From Flavobacteriia bacterium (lineage in GTDB: Bacteria; Bacteroidota; Bacteroidia; Flavobacteriales_D; Crocinitomicaceae), in the NCBI GenBank assembly GCA_947462925.1, contig CANHQP010000002.1, positions 57,599-121,598 of the forward strand: DNA of 64,000 nt, read 5' to 3'. Each line of letters opens with the position of its first letter. Position 1 is the first letter of the stretch. Shown here piece by piece: positions 34,569 through 44,741 of the stretch. The notes under the pieces were generated by a model. It was not told where the DNA came from, did not search any database, and saw nothing but the letters and a program-made list of their open reading frames with translations. Both the position numbers and the translations under genes were made by a program.

Positions 34569-35600
34569 CTAGTAATAGGTATATTCGTAATTGATAGTTC
34601 TCTGTAATTTACCTTTGCTATAAACTGTTTCTTTTTTTGTCGTCCCATTCGAGTTTAGTTCAAATACTCTTTTTGAACTAGAAGGTCCTTTTTTGCGGTT
34701 GATGTATTCGCGACAAAGAACATTTCCATCAGCGTCATAGGTAATTATCTGCTTGTAAGTAAATTTACCTGATTTTTTATAGTTAATGAAAGTTTCGACA
34801 TTGTCTATCTTTGTTTTCTCCCAAACTAAAATCGTGTCGTTCAAAAAAGTTTTTGAAGTAACCAAAACAGAATCTTTATTGAAAATTTGTTTGTTTAAGT
34901 ATGGTTTTCCATCTCTTAAGGTTCTTGTAAATGTAGTATAAGAACCATCAGCAGATTCTTCTTTATAGGTGCAGTAACTGGATAATTCTTCAGTCTTCGA
35001 GGCAACCAATTGACCTTCTGGCTTACACTCGTAAATCCATTCTTTTTTGATTTTGGAGTTAATCAAATATACTGTTTTGACAAGTTTATTTTCGTCATTG
35101 TAACTATTTTTTATTTCGTATGTTTTTTTCTTTTTGCTAAGCTTAGTCTCAGTTACTTTTTTATTTGCATTGTAAGCTAAGCTGTAGGTAGATCCAATTT
35201 TGCCATTTTTGATAATTGAACGAGAACTTAAATATCCATCCTGATAGGTGGATTTGACTTCCGTTTTGTTTTTTTTACTTGTAGTTACAACATAAGATTC
35301 AAGGGTATCATTTTCATATTGTTTCTCTTGCGACCAATATTTGGTAATATAAGAGGTGTTTTTCCCCATTTTGTTGTAAGTCAATTCGGTAGAATAATTT
35401 TTCTTTCCTTTTTTATAGACAGCATTGGTCTTTATAGATTTTATTTGAAGCTTTTTTCTCAGTTTACTTGTGGTAACTGCTTCATCAAAATAGTTGTAAT
35501 TATGAATCAAAGAATTTAATTCATAATAATGTTGCATGGATTTTTGTGCCTCTGCAAAGAGAGGAAAAAGAAGGATTATTAGCCATATTTTTCGCATCAT
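34569..35600 (-). CDS. Secreted repeat protein of unknown function
   Basis: A 343-residue protein with a signal peptide (MMRKIWLIILLFPLFAEAQ) and a Lys/Tyr/Thr-rich mature part. The pattern Y(N/D)ANGK...T..Y.NG recurs about every 20-25 residues, like the RHS- or MORN-type beta repeats of YwqK-like proteins. No catalytic motif. It could be periplasmic or surface bound. It stands between the gldH terminator and the porP/sprF gene; an 78-base gap to the latter suggests its own transcript. Confidence 0.7.
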   Translation of the reverse strand: MMRKIWLIILLFPLFAEAQKSMQHYYELNSLIHNYNYFDEAVTTSKLRKKLQIKSIKTNAVYKKGKKNYSTELTYNKMGKNTSYITKYWSQEKQYENDTLESYVVTTSKKNKTEVKSTYQDGYLSSRSIIKNGKIGSTYSLAYNANKKVTETKLSKKKKTYEIKNSYNDENKLVKTVYLINSKIKKEWIYECKPEGQLVASKTEELSSYCTYKEESADGSYTTFTRTLRDGKPYLNKQIFNKDSVLVTSKTFLNDTILVWEKTKIDNVETFINYKKSGKFTYKQIITYDADGNVLCREYINRKKGPSSSKRVFELNSNGTTKKETVYSKGKLQRTINYEYTYY

Positions 35601-35678
35601 AAATAGTTTTAAATTTAATCAATAATGAAAAAACGTCTATTTGTTACAAAAAATAAGCAAAGAGATGATCATTTATAA

Positions 35679-36707
35679 TTAACGTCTTCTTCTTTTTAAT
35701 AATCCATACTGTAAATTCGTATAAGAAATAGAAAATTCCAAAGAACCACCCTTATATGCCTTTCTCAGTTTTGAAACCGTAAAATCATAGGAAATACCCA
35801 TCTTCATGCCTTTCCAATCTACGGAAAATCTAGGTATGATAGCATCTTTCATTCTCATATACATTCCGAATCCAAAATAAGCATCTCTGTTGAAACCTGT
35901 AATTTTTGAACCTGTATTGAATCGATATCTTCCCATCCCTCCCAAAATTGTCTCGAAATGTGGACCTTGAATGAATTGCACTGCGCTTACATCAAATGCC
36001 CAATCTGTTCCTTGAATATCCTGAGAATAAGAAGTATGAAACACTAGTTTTGAATACAATCTATCAAATGGAATACCTAAGTATTTGAAGCTTGGCTGAT
36101 TGACATGGTAAACAGCCGCTCCGATATCAAATTTCATCTTGTTGTTTCTACGAAATGTAGATTGCTCTGAATCATATTGATAGTATAGTCCAGAAGATAT
36201 ATCTGCGTATTTGAAGCTACTTACATTGGCATTTTCACCATTTGCTAAAGTTGGGTCAAATGATGTTCCATTGATTTGACTTTCGAAAAGAACACGACTA
36301 AGGTCAGCAGAACGCATAGCAAAACCAGCTTGCAAACCAGCAGACAATGTATGACCACCACCCACAGGCAATATACCGCTAATAGATAAAGCCCCAGACT
36401 GCGTTCCAAATTTTGAATCACCCCCAATATCGTTGTAAAAAAACATTCCTAAACCCAAATGGGCATTGTTATTTCTTTCTGTTTTCAAAAAATTAACATC
36501 ACATGCCAAAGAGGAAGTACTAAATTGAGTACTTGCACCTAACCACTGGTTTCTTTGGTTGATCTGAACTCTTTCCCATCCATTGTAAACACCCGTTGCT
36601 GCGGGATTAATTAATAAAGGTGTTTCTGCTGTTTGAGAGAAATGAATATCTTGTGCAGAAGCTTGAAATCCACTAATGATTGCGAAAATTGTGATTACTT
36701 TTTTCAT
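35679..36707 (-). CDS. PorP/SprF family T9SS outer-membrane protein
   Basis: A 342-residue barrel protein with a signal peptide (MKKVITIFAIISGFQASAQ) followed by the PorP/SprF hallmark DIHFSQTAETPLLINPAATG. SprF-type proteins act in secretion and surface anchoring of adhesins, especially cargo with type B tails. It lies four bases after the stop of such a cargo gene. The genomic pairing says this copy serves that neighbour. The C-terminal RRRR is unusual for a barrel end but may be a short cytoplasmic-side tail. Confidence 0.93.
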   Translation of the reverse strand: MKKVITIFAIISGFQASAQDIHFSQTAETPLLINPAATGVYNGWERVQINQRNQWLGASTQFSTSSLACDVNFLKTERNNNAHLGLGMFFYNDIGGDSKFGTQSGALSISGILPVGGGHTLSAGLQAGFAMRSADLSRVLFESQINGTSFDPTLANGENANVSSFKYADISSGLYYQYDSEQSTFRRNNKMKFDIGAAVYHVNQPSFKYLGIPFDRLYSKLVFHTSYSQDIQGTDWAFDVSAVQFIQGPHFETILGGMGRYRFNTGSKITGFNRDAYFGFGMYMRMKDAIIPRFSVDWKGMKMGISYDFTVSKLRKAYKGGSLEFSISYTNLQYGLLKRRRR

Positions 36708-36711
36708 TTTA

Positions 36712-39681
36712 CTAGCGAATTAAAGTGATATTTCCTGATTTCAATTCTGCTGTTCCATTTTTGTAAATGATTTCAAGCATGTATGCATAAATACCAGGAT
36801 TCAAAGCTTTTCCTTTATAGTTTCCGTCCCAACCAAGTCCACTTTCTGTGGTTTCAAACATTCGATTTCCCCAACGATCATAAATCGAGATTTTGAATGA
36901 TTTTACATCATTTCCTGCAAAAACCCTTAGTAAATCATTGTTATTGTCTCCATTAGGTGAAAACCCGGTTGGAACAAGAATTCCAGGATTACAAGCGAAA
37001 CCAACTTTATTTGGGTCACAAGAATCTAGTGGATTAGTACCGTTATCAACTTCTGTTCCGTCATTTATTCCATCTCCATCAGAGTCAGGATTTTCTGGGT
37101 CAGTTCCGATTATTCCTTCTTGCGCATTGGAAATTCCATCTCCATCTGTATCAAATGTACATTCTGGTAGAGCAGCAACCGGATCACATGGGTCTAATGG
37201 ATCACTAGAATTGTTAACTTCCGTTCCATCATTGATTCCATCTCCATCGGTATCAGGATTAGTTGGATCAGTCCCAAGGGTTCCTTCATTTGGATTGGTA
37301 ATTCCATCGCCATCAGAATCACAATTGGCTGCGTTTAAATTTGGACTACATGGATCCAATGGATCAGAACCATTATTGACTTCTGTTCCGTCATTTACTC
37401 CATCTCCATCGGTATCTGGATTTGTAGGGTCAGTGCCGATCGTTCCTTCATCAGTATTGGTAATTCCGTCTCCATCTAAATCTGGATTATCGGCAATGAA
37501 AAAGGCAACAATGTTTTCTGGTTGTAGGACATTCATGCTATTTGTGTCTTCAGTAATAGCTAAAGCTGTTGGTCCAACAGTATATTCCCAATGATCAAAA
37601 ACATAACCTGTAACAGGTCTAGCAACTAAATTGGTAGCAATTCCTCCAAAGTATGAAGCTGTCCAAGGATAAGTTGGTGCCCAAATAGAGTTCACTTTCA
37701 CCTCTCCAGAAAGTGCAGGACTTACATCCACTGATATGTCAAAAGGACCAGTTAAATTGTAGCAATCTGTCATTCCTTGATTCAATGCCACACATCTGGC
37801 ATCAATAAAATCGTACAAATCTTGCACATTTGCTTGCCATTCAGTCATGCTTCCTCCCCAACGAGCGATTTGTCCTGGCATTTCAGGGGCAATTTGTGCT
37901 ACCATGCTATCTAGCAGGAAATTTAGGTATTCACAAGAAAAATGGGTGTTTAGTAAATCTGCATATCTGGTGATATAATATTGTTCAACAACAGGATTTT
38001 CGTTGATTAATTTCTGTAAAATCTCTGTATGTCCTTGTCCACCCGGATCTGGAAGCGCTTCCACGTTGCAAGGGTCTGCATTTGGAGAATCATCTGGTAT
38101 GCCTGTAAAATTGATATAATGCCCAAAAACTGCATCCATATCCCACAGTGTATAACGCCATTTTTTATGTTCACCAGCAGGATCCATTCCTCTCCACCAA
38201 GCGGTGTTCCAATTTAGCCAATCTTGACAAACTGTATACGAGTTAATACAAAAATAATCTACCAACGATTCCCAATTTAGTTGGCCATCAACATAGGCAA
38301 AGTTCGTCGCATTGCCCATGTTATTGGTTTGGATATATGTTTTCAAAGCATTCCAATCATTCAAAGCATTTGGTGCTCCGAATTCTTCCCATGTAGCCCC
38401 CCAAGTTTTCAAGTATTGCAGGTTATATTTGTCCTGATTGTCATAGTATTCGGTAAAATCTGAATCGTCAACTTTTTCCCTTATTTCATAAACACCCCAA
38501 TAAACCCCATTTAAATAAACAACACAAGGTTTCCAGGTTCTTTCATCTAGTTTTAATTCGGCTTTTTGTGAAAGTGTATGCACAAAGGCGTCTCGAATGT
38601 ATGTGCCGCCATTTTCAAAAGGATAATTATCACTAGCTGCAGCTTTAATGATTAATCTTTGAAATGAAGTTCTTGATTTTTCAGGAAAAATTTGATGATC
38701 TATGGCATCATTGTATCCAAATTGATCTTTCATAATAAAGTCAAATCCTCGTTGGTCGTATGCCCAAGAATCATTTCCGTGTTTATTGAATTCACCTTCA
38801 CCTGCATCCACAAAGCTATTGTCTGTTTCATACATTTCGAAAAATCCTTGCGGTGTGATTCCTGAATTTCCGTCCAAGAGCGTTTGTACACTATTATTTC
38901 CAAAACCAGCCACAGACAAAACAGGCATAGAATGATCGACATTTATAAAATAAGTTCCTGATTTGGTAAAACTTGGTTCATTTGTAGAAAAAGCCTTGGC
39001 TCGTAAAACTTTGGTGGTCGCAATATTTATGGGACCCGAATAAAGTGTAGAAGTGTTATTTGGAACAGAACCATCCAAGGTATATCGTATGGTGGCGCCT
39101 GCATCAGGGCAGGTAATTGTGACACTTTGCGCTCCAGGATAAAAACCAGGATTTACACTAAAAGAAGGCGTTGTAGTATAAAAGTTTATCGCACCAGAAT
39201 TGGCCGCATTTGGGGTCGGATTTAAAAACAATTTCCAGTTTGGATCTCCATTTGTTTGTCTTCCTACAGAATGATTATTTTTAGTTAAGTGAACAATTTT
39301 AATTGAATCTTGCACATCTAGACTTGCGTCAGAAAGTATAATCCATTCATTATTTGTTTGGGTTAATTTGAAATTTGGGTGCAATTGATTTCCTGAAACT
39401 ATATTTCTACCGGAACAAAAAACCATTAAAAATCCGTTTCCTGGAATGGTTCCCGATGGCACTTCCCATTTATTCAAATTGGTTGATTTGTCTGATAGAA
39501 AGTATCCTGTCAAATCAACAGGTGTTGCTGATGTATTGAATAATTCAATCCAATCTTCTCTCTCACCAAAAGCATCGGTAGGACCTGCAATATTTGAGCA
39601 AGAATATTCGTTAATAACAACCTGACTGAAGGAAGTTGAAAAGAAAAGTAAAAATAAAAACGAAAAAAAATGACGCTTCAT
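36712..39681 (-). CDS. Lamin-tail/CotH/thrombospondin-3 protein, T9SS type B
   Basis: A 989-residue exoprotein. After the signal peptide come a lamin-tail domain (about 20-130, INEYSCSNIAGPTDAF), a chitobiase-C-like domain (about 170-245, IRYTLDGSVPNN), a CotH-type kinase-like domain (about 250-640, FQRLIIKAAASDNYPFENGG, VYLNGVYWGVYEIREK), calcium-binding thrombospondin type 3 repeats (about 745-900, several DTDGDG(I/V)NDGTEV units) and a type B (CHU_C) sorting domain (about 905-989, ILVPTGFSPNGDNNNDLL). CotH proteins include protein kinases of spore coats; activity here is unproven. porP/sprF follows after four bases. Confidence 0.92.
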   Translation of the reverse strand: MKRHFFSFLFLLFFSTSFSQVVINEYSCSNIAGPTDAFGEREDWIELFNTSATPVDLTGYFLSDKSTNLNKWEVPSGTIPGNGFLMVFCSGRNIVSGNQLHPNFKLTQTNNEWIILSDASLDVQDSIKIVHLTKNNHSVGRQTNGDPNWKLFLNPTPNAANSGAINFYTTTPSFSVNPGFYPGAQSVTITCPDAGATIRYTLDGSVPNNTSTLYSGPINIATTKVLRAKAFSTNEPSFTKSGTYFINVDHSMPVLSVAGFGNNSVQTLLDGNSGITPQGFFEMYETDNSFVDAGEGEFNKHGNDSWAYDQRGFDFIMKDQFGYNDAIDHQIFPEKSRTSFQRLIIKAAASDNYPFENGGTYIRDAFVHTLSQKAELKLDERTWKPCVVYLNGVYWGVYEIREKVDDSDFTEYYDNQDKYNLQYLKTWGATWEEFGAPNALNDWNALKTYIQTNNMGNATNFAYVDGQLNWESLVDYFCINSYTVCQDWLNWNTAWWRGMDPAGEHKKWRYTLWDMDAVFGHYINFTGIPDDSPNADPCNVEALPDPGGQGHTEILQKLINENPVVEQYYITRYADLLNTHFSCEYLNFLLDSMVAQIAPEMPGQIARWGGSMTEWQANVQDLYDFIDARCVALNQGMTDCYNLTGPFDISVDVSPALSGEVKVNSIWAPTYPWTASYFGGIATNLVARPVTGYVFDHWEYTVGPTALAITEDTNSMNVLQPENIVAFFIADNPDLDGDGITNTDEGTIGTDPTNPDTDGDGVNDGTEVNNGSDPLDPCSPNLNAANCDSDGDGITNPNEGTLGTDPTNPDTDGDGINDGTEVNNSSDPLDPCDPVAALPECTFDTDGDGISNAQEGIIGTDPENPDSDGDGINDGTEVDNGTNPLDSCDPNKVGFACNPGILVPTGFSPNGDNNNDLLRVFAGNDVKSFKISIYDRWGNRMFETTESGLGWDGNYKGKALNPGIYAYMLEIIYKNGTAELKSGNITLIR

Positions 39682-39846
39682 AAAGTGGAGATTTTAAAGA
39701 ATAAGGAGTTTTTCTCATTCAATATTAACAAAAAATAAACAGATATTTAATACAAGACGTATAATTTTTTCAAAGGGTTGATTCAAAATTGCTTTCGATT
39801 CACTATTTTCGACTACTTTTATTCAATCCAAATTTCAAAAATCGAT

Positions 39847-40260
39847 ATGAAAAAAATAATTTTCTACCTAAGCATATTTGCTTTTTTCTTCCTTATGTCA
39901 TCATGTAACAAAGCTGCTGGTGAGGGGGGTACATCAATTATCAAAGGAAAAGTCTATGTAGAAAACTACAATAGTTCCGGTACTGCAATCACTTCTAAAT
40001 ACTTCGGACAAGATGTAGATGTTTATATCATTTATGGGGCAGATGGAACCTATTTCAATGACAAAATAGCAACAAGTTATGACGGAAGTTTCGAATTTCC
40101 CTATTTAGCGAAAGGGAAGTACCAAATTTTTGTGTACAGTACATGTTTTAATTCTCAAAGCAATCCTTGTCCAAGTGGGCAGGAAACAATTTTAGTTTCG
40201 GCTGAAATTACCGATAACAAATCAACTGTGGATGTTGGTACAATTACAATCAAAGATTAA
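39847..40260 (+). CDS. Lipoprotein of unknown function
   Basis: A 137-residue lipoprotein. The start at 39847 gives MKKIIFYLSIFAFFFLMSSC, lipid-acceptor C20; the frame opens 69 bases upstream. The mature part resembles a carboxypeptidase-regulatory-like beta domain (IKGKVYVENYNSSG ... GSFEFPYLAKGKYQIFVYS). It lies three bases upstream of the DUF2490 gene, so they form a pair. Function is unknown, probably envelope bound. Confidence 0.85.
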   Translation: MKKIIFYLSIFAFFFLMSSCNKAAGEGGTSIIKGKVYVENYNSSGTAITSKYFGQDVDVYIIYGADGTYFNDKIATSYDGSFEFPYLAKGKYQIFVYSTCFNSQSNPCPSGQETILVSAEITDNKSTVDVGTITIKD

Positions 40261-40262
40261 GT

Positions 40263-41024
40263 ATGAAAAATAGCTTTTTCTTTGCGTTTTTGATCTTCAG
40301 TAATTTTGCCTTTGCTCAGGTTACTCCTCAAACTTGGCTTAGTGGTGAAATTAACAGAAAGTTGACGACCAAATTGGTTGCTTCGGCATCTTTGGATATG
40401 CGTTTTTATGATTTCAGTGCGCCAGGTACGATTTTCCCTCAGCTTTCAATTTCCTACAAAATCATCGACGGAGTCAAGTTTTCAGTTGATTATCGTATGC
40501 TTTTTAAGGAAAATCGTTATACCAATTATACTTTCGACAACAGACTTAATTTCAATTTAGAATTGAAAACCAAGTTCAAACACGTAGATCCTGGATTTAG
40601 GTTTAGGTATCAATCTACTTTTGGTACCTTGAATGGTGTTGGAAACTATTCAGCAGAATTTGACCAAGCGATTCGTTTGAAACCCGCCTTGACTTTTCAT
40701 ATCAACAAGAAAAGTAAATACACACCAGCTGTTTCAGGTGAATGGTTTTACAGTTTGGCAAACAAGGAATTAGGAAAAAGATTTACTAAGTACCGTTTGG
40801 CCGCAGGTACCTCATACAATCTAAAAGGACCTAGAGAAATAGAGGTAAAGTATATTTTTGGTCAAAGTATCAATCTACCTAAAGATGAAACTGAACACAT
40901 TCTTTCATTGACCTACAGCTATAATTGGGAAAAGTTGACACCTGAGGAAAAAGCAAAACGTGCTAAAGCTAGAGCCAAAAAGAAATTGAAAAAGCATCCT
41001 GAATTAGAAACAGAAGAAGAGTAA
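40263..41024 (+). CDS. DUF2490 family outer-membrane protein
   Basis: A 253-residue protein with a signal peptide (MKNSFFFAFLIFSNFAFAQ), followed by TPQTWLSGEINRKLTTKLVASASLDMRF, typical of DUF2490. Alternating residues suggest a beta barrel; the last about 25 residues are a Lys/Glu-rich tail (KAKRAKARAKKKL). The protein probably sits in the outer membrane with the lipoprotein encoded just upstream. It converges with rodA, the two stops being one base apart. Confidence 0.88.
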   Translation: MKNSFFFAFLIFSNFAFAQVTPQTWLSGEINRKLTTKLVASASLDMRFYDFSAPGTIFPQLSISYKIIDGVKFSVDYRMLFKENRYTNYTFDNRLNFNLELKTKFKHVDPGFRFRYQSTFGTLNGVGNYSAEFDQAIRLKPALTFHINKKSKYTPAVSGEWFYSLANKELGKRFTKYRLAAGTSYNLKGPREIEVKYIFGQSINLPKDETEHILSLTYSYNWEKLTPEEKAKRAKARAKKKLKKHPELETEEE

Positions 41025-41025
41025 A

Positions 41026-42423
41026 TCAGCTCAAGACATCGTTACGCTGACTATCGAGTTTAATTAAGATAAACATCATCACAGAAAACGACATCATCGA
41101 GGAACCACCGTAACTAAAAAACGGCAAAGGAATTCCAATTACTGGTGCAAATCCAATATTCATCCCAATGTTGATGGCGAAATGGTAGAAAATAATCATT
41201 GCCACAGAATAGGCGTAAACGCGGTTGAACCGTGATTTTTGTCGCTCAGCAATCGTAATAATACGAATCAACATGAACATGAATAAAAACATGATGACCA
41301 GACTTCCAACAAAGCCCCATTCTTCTGCCAAAGGACAAAAGATAAAGTCCGTTTCACTTTCAGGGACGTGATTTGATTCTACACTTGCTAAACTTGCGTT
41401 TTTGTAACCTTTTCCCGTCAAACCACCAGAACCAACAGCTGCCATAGCGCGATTTCGGTTATAATCGTCTCCGTTGGGGTCTTCTCTCATTCCCAAAAAC
41501 AACTCAATACGCTCTTTTTGGTGAATTGCCAATCCTTGAAAACCAATATTTACGGTTGTTGAAATTCCTGCAGCCATTATGAATCCAATCAATACGATTA
41601 CAGTGACTTTATTACGATCTCTTTTCGATGACACCCATCTTAAAATCAAATACGAAATGAGTGCCAACAAGAAAAGAGAAATCAAAACGCCATAAAACCC
41701 TGGGATTTCCAATCCTGGCCAAAATTCAAATGTGAGTACATTGTTACTCATCAATAAAGTTACAAGCGATAAAAATACAACTGCAAATAAAATCGGAATA
41801 AAGTGACTTCCTACCCAAGTGCTTTTGAATTTGATTCCTGGGATGAGATTTACTAACTTCAACACGATTGGATCGTAAGTCAAACCTTCTCGATACATTA
41901 CAAATAAAAAGGAAGTAAATACCACAAATGATCCAGCATCAGGTTGCATCAAAATCAAAACCATTGGCCCCAACAAAATGATGTTTGCAAGTATTACCGT
42001 TTTTACATTTTGTTGATTGACATTCAAACTATTGATATATCGTCCAAGGGCGATGGCAGTTCCGATTTTGGCAAACTCTGCTGGCTGAATACCAAGGGAG
42101 CCAAAACCTAACCAAGCATGCGCACCGTTTACGGCGGGCATGAAAAGTACCAAAACCAGCATGCCGATGCAAAACAGATAGATTGGAATGGCAAATTTTC
42201 GATAAATGTCAGAATCAATTAAAAAGACCACAATTCCGAGAAACAAAGAAAATCCAATCCACAAAATTTGCTTTCCATATTTCTGCGAAAAATCAAAGAA
42301 ATTGGGATGATCTTCGTTGTAGGCAACAGAATAAACGTTGGCAACTCCCATGCCAAGCATTAAGAAAAAGACGATTAGTAAACCCCAATCAACGTTTGAT
42401 GTCAGTGATTGATTTCTACTCAT
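41026..42423 (-). CDS. rodA: Rod-shape SEDS glycosyltransferase RodA
   Basis: A 465-residue SEDS-family protein with about ten membrane helices. GFGSLGIQPAEFAKIG, the HAWLGFGS loop, the FVPVIGIPLPFFSYGGSSM-type C-terminal motif (here APVIGIPLPFFSYGG), and EEWGF are present. It polymerises lipid II into glycan strands of the lateral wall together with the PBP2 encoded upstream. Its ATG overlaps the mrdA stop by four bases (ATGA). The mreBCD genes often linked to it are not in this window. Confidence 0.96.
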   Translation of the reverse strand: MSRNQSLTSNVDWGLLIVFFLMLGMGVANVYSVAYNEDHPNFFDFSQKYGKQILWIGFSLFLGIVVFLIDSDIYRKFAIPIYLFCIGMLVLVLFMPAVNGAHAWLGFGSLGIQPAEFAKIGTAIALGRYINSLNVNQQNVKTVILANIILLGPMVLILMQPDAGSFVVFTSFLFVMYREGLTYDPIVLKLVNLIPGIKFKSTWVGSHFIPILFAVVFLSLVTLLMSNNVLTFEFWPGLEIPGFYGVLISLFLLALISYLILRWVSSKRDRNKVTVIVLIGFIMAAGISTTVNIGFQGLAIHQKERIELFLGMREDPNGDDYNRNRAMAAVGSGGLTGKGYKNASLASVESNHVPESETDFIFCPLAEEWGFVGSLVIMFLFMFMLIRIITIAERQKSRFNRVYAYSVAMIIFYHFAINIGMNIGFAPVIGIPLPFFSYGGSSMMSFSVMMFILIKLDSQRNDVLS

Positions 42424-44315
42424 TTTCCTTTTTTAACTACGTTCATTAAATTCGCTTCCAAAATGCGTTTCTCTTTTTCTGGATCTGAAATTTTGTTTTT
42501 CAAATATTTTTCAATCATCAAACTGGCAATTGGTGCGGCCCATTGACCACCAGCACCTGCATTTTCAACGTAAACAGAAATGGCTATTTTTGGATTATTC
42601 ATGGGTGCAAAAGCAATGAAAACGGAGTGGTCTTCCCCTTGCGGATTTTGAGCAGTTCCTGTTTTTCCACAAACAATGATATCTTCTAATCTCGCTCTTC
42701 TTGCAGTTCCACCGCCTTCATTAACAACTCGTCTCATTCCTTCAATCACAGGATCAAAGTGTTGAGATTTCACCATGGTATAGTTTTTCTTTTTGTAAAT
42801 TGGTTTTGGACCTTGTCTTCCGATTGATTTCACAAAGTGTGGCGTATAAAACCAACCTCTATTGGCAATCAAGGCAGCAATATTTGCCATTTGAAGCGGT
42901 GTAACTTTTACTTCTCCTTGTCCAATAGAAATAGAACGAATCGTTGAGAATGCCCATTGATGATGTCCATAAGGTCTTTTCTTGGATGGAAATTCATTGT
43001 CATAGTAATTTGGATTAGGAATCAATCCCCCGCGAATTCCTGGAATATCAGTGTCCAATTTGTGACCCAATCCAAAACTTTGCATGTATTGAGACCAGAT
43101 GCGCAGACCTTCTTCCGCATCTGCATACAATCCTTTTTTTCGTCCACCTTGAATGATTCTTCTAACTGCTTGGTAATAATATGGATTACAGGACATTTGC
43201 ACTGCTTCCATGATATTTCCAGCATTTGGATGGTTGTGGCATCCGACCAAACTTTTGTTGCAAGGAAAACCAGTATTGATTGTAATTGCACCTTCTTGCA
43301 AGGCAATCACCGATTGTAATAATTTAAAAATCGAACCTGGAGGATATTCAGCTTGCAAAGGTCTTGGATAAAGTGGTTTGTCTTTATCTAGCAACAATCG
43401 CGGATAATTCTGCGAAGTTGCGCGCTTACCAACAAATAAATTCGGGTCAAAAGTGGGTGCCGAAACCATCGCTAAAATTTCGCCTGATGAAGGTTCAATG
43501 GCTACAATACAACCTCTTTTATTGACCATCAAAGATTCGCCGTAAGCTTGTAAATCAATATCAACACTTAAATTTAGTACTGGGCCTTGTTTGGCAGTTG
43601 TATCGTATTTGCCATTTGCATAAGGCTCAATGGCGTTGTTCATGGCAGAAGTGACGATGTAATGTACGCCTTTTCTTCCACGTAAATCGGTTTCGTAAAA
43701 TCTTTCCAATCCAGCGCGACCAATGTTGTCACCAGAACGGTAAAAGCGATCTTCTTCCACTTCTTGTCCGTTTACCTCACTGACGTAGCCTAAAATATTT
43801 GCAGCATTGGCATAAGGATAACTACGCATACTGGTGATTTCCTCAAAAAAGCCAGGGAAATTCCCTAAATAAGGCGCGATTTCTGCCATTTCTTCGGTCG
43901 TCATTTCCTTTACGAAAGCATATTTTCTCATTTTTTGGTAACGAGGAACATTTCTTCTTTTCGTTTTTGGATTTTTGTCAAAGCCTTCTTCGTAGTAGAT
44001 TTCCTTGAATCGATATTTGACTTTTTCAGGAGTCCAACCAATCAATTTTGCAAATGCGACCGTATCTAAATGTTTGATGTCTTTCTCGCACATCATGAGG
44101 TTGTAGTACGTTTTGTTGATGACAATTTTTTTGCCATTTCGGTCTTTCACAATGCCTCGAGGAGGAACCACAACGTGTCTTTTTTCAGCAATTTCTTGTG
44201 CACGAAGGGTCCAACTTTCATCCACTACTTGCATGTAAAACAAGCGAATAGAATAAATCACGCCAATGACCAAGAAAAAAATGAGAATTACGTATCTTCT
44301 GGCATCTGTATTCAT
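42420..44315 (-). CDS. mrdA: Penicillin-binding protein 2 (PBP2)
   Basis: A 631-residue class B PBP. An N-terminal membrane anchor (about 8-28) and pedestal domain are followed by the transpeptidase domain: SxxK motif PPGSIFKLLQ, SxN as MSCNPYYYQ, and KTG as CGKTGTAQN. It cross-links glycan strands in the elongasome with RodA, encoded immediately downstream with a four-base overlap. The 313-base gap to the tRNA gene holds a minus-strand TACTTTTG box (44413-44420) as possible promoter for this operon and the tRNA promoter; I see no other feature there. Confidence 0.96.
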   Translation of the reverse strand: MNTDARRYVILIFFLVIGVIYSIRLFYMQVVDESWTLRAQEIAEKRHVVVPPRGIVKDRNGKKIVINKTYYNLMMCEKDIKHLDTVAFAKLIGWTPEKVKYRFKEIYYEEGFDKNPKTKRRNVPRYQKMRKYAFVKEMTTEEMAEIAPYLGNFPGFFEEITSMRSYPYANAANILGYVSEVNGQEVEEDRFYRSGDNIGRAGLERFYETDLRGRKGVHYIVTSAMNNAIEPYANGKYDTTAKQGPVLNLSVDIDLQAYGESLMVNKRGCIVAIEPSSGEILAMVSAPTFDPNLFVGKRATSQNYPRLLLDKDKPLYPRPLQAEYPPGSIFKLLQSVIALQEGAITINTGFPCNKSLVGCHNHPNAGNIMEAVQMSCNPYYYQAVRRIIQGGRKKGLYADAEEGLRIWSQYMQSFGLGHKLDTDIPGIRGGLIPNPNYYDNEFPSKKRPYGHHQWAFSTIRSISIGQGEVKVTPLQMANIAALIANRGWFYTPHFVKSIGRQGPKPIYKKKNYTMVKSQHFDPVIEGMRRVVNEGGGTARRARLEDIIVCGKTGTAQNPQGEDHSVFIAFAPMNNPKIAISVYVENAGAGGQWAAPIASLMIEKYLKNKISDPEKEKRILEANLMNVVKKGK

Positions 44316-44554
44316 GAATCGATTGTTGAGCGCAAGGCGCCGCTTCTTTTAAATGGATTTATTAATTGCTGTTTTAGAATGATTTTTCTTGCGTTGAAAA
44401 TGAATTCTAATACAAAAGTAAGACGAATAAAAATAGAATGAAAACATTATCGAATTTCAAATCTAAAAAAGCGTAAAAAAATGAGAATTGCGCCAAAATG
44501 ACCCACTTTTCTAATGGTTAAAATTCGTTAATTCACTAAAATTTGAAATTTAAG

Positions 44555-44585
44555 TTTGTAAATCTAAAAAAAGGGTGTATCTTTG
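44555..44585 (+). promoter_or_regulatory. Promoter of the initiator tRNA gene
   Basis: TTTG (44555-44558) and TATCTTTG (44578-44585) are exactly 19 bases apart, a full match to the Bacteroidota sigma-A consensus TTTG-N19-TAnnTTTG. The mature tRNA begins 44 bases further on. Confidence 0.75.
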
Positions 44586-44628
44586 TGCCACGATAAAAAA
44601 TAAACTTGTTTGTTTTTAGCGTTTAGAG

Positions 44629-44701
<73 letters not shown>

Positions 44702-44709
44702 CAAAAAGT

Positions 44710-44741
44710 AAAAGGTTGCTAGTTTTAGCAACCTTTTTTTT
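44710..44741 (+). terminator. Intrinsic terminator of the tRNA gene
   Basis: AAAAGGTTGCTA (44710-44721) and TAGCAACCTTTT (44726-44737) form a perfect 12-bp stem with a GTTT loop, followed by more T residues. Confidence 0.9.

Noticed and set aside
36893..37594. 233-codon open frame on the plus strand
   Set aside because: It is antisense to the Asp/Gly-rich thrombospondin-3 repeats of the CotH protein, which gives a Ser/Pro-rich artefact without a signal or family.
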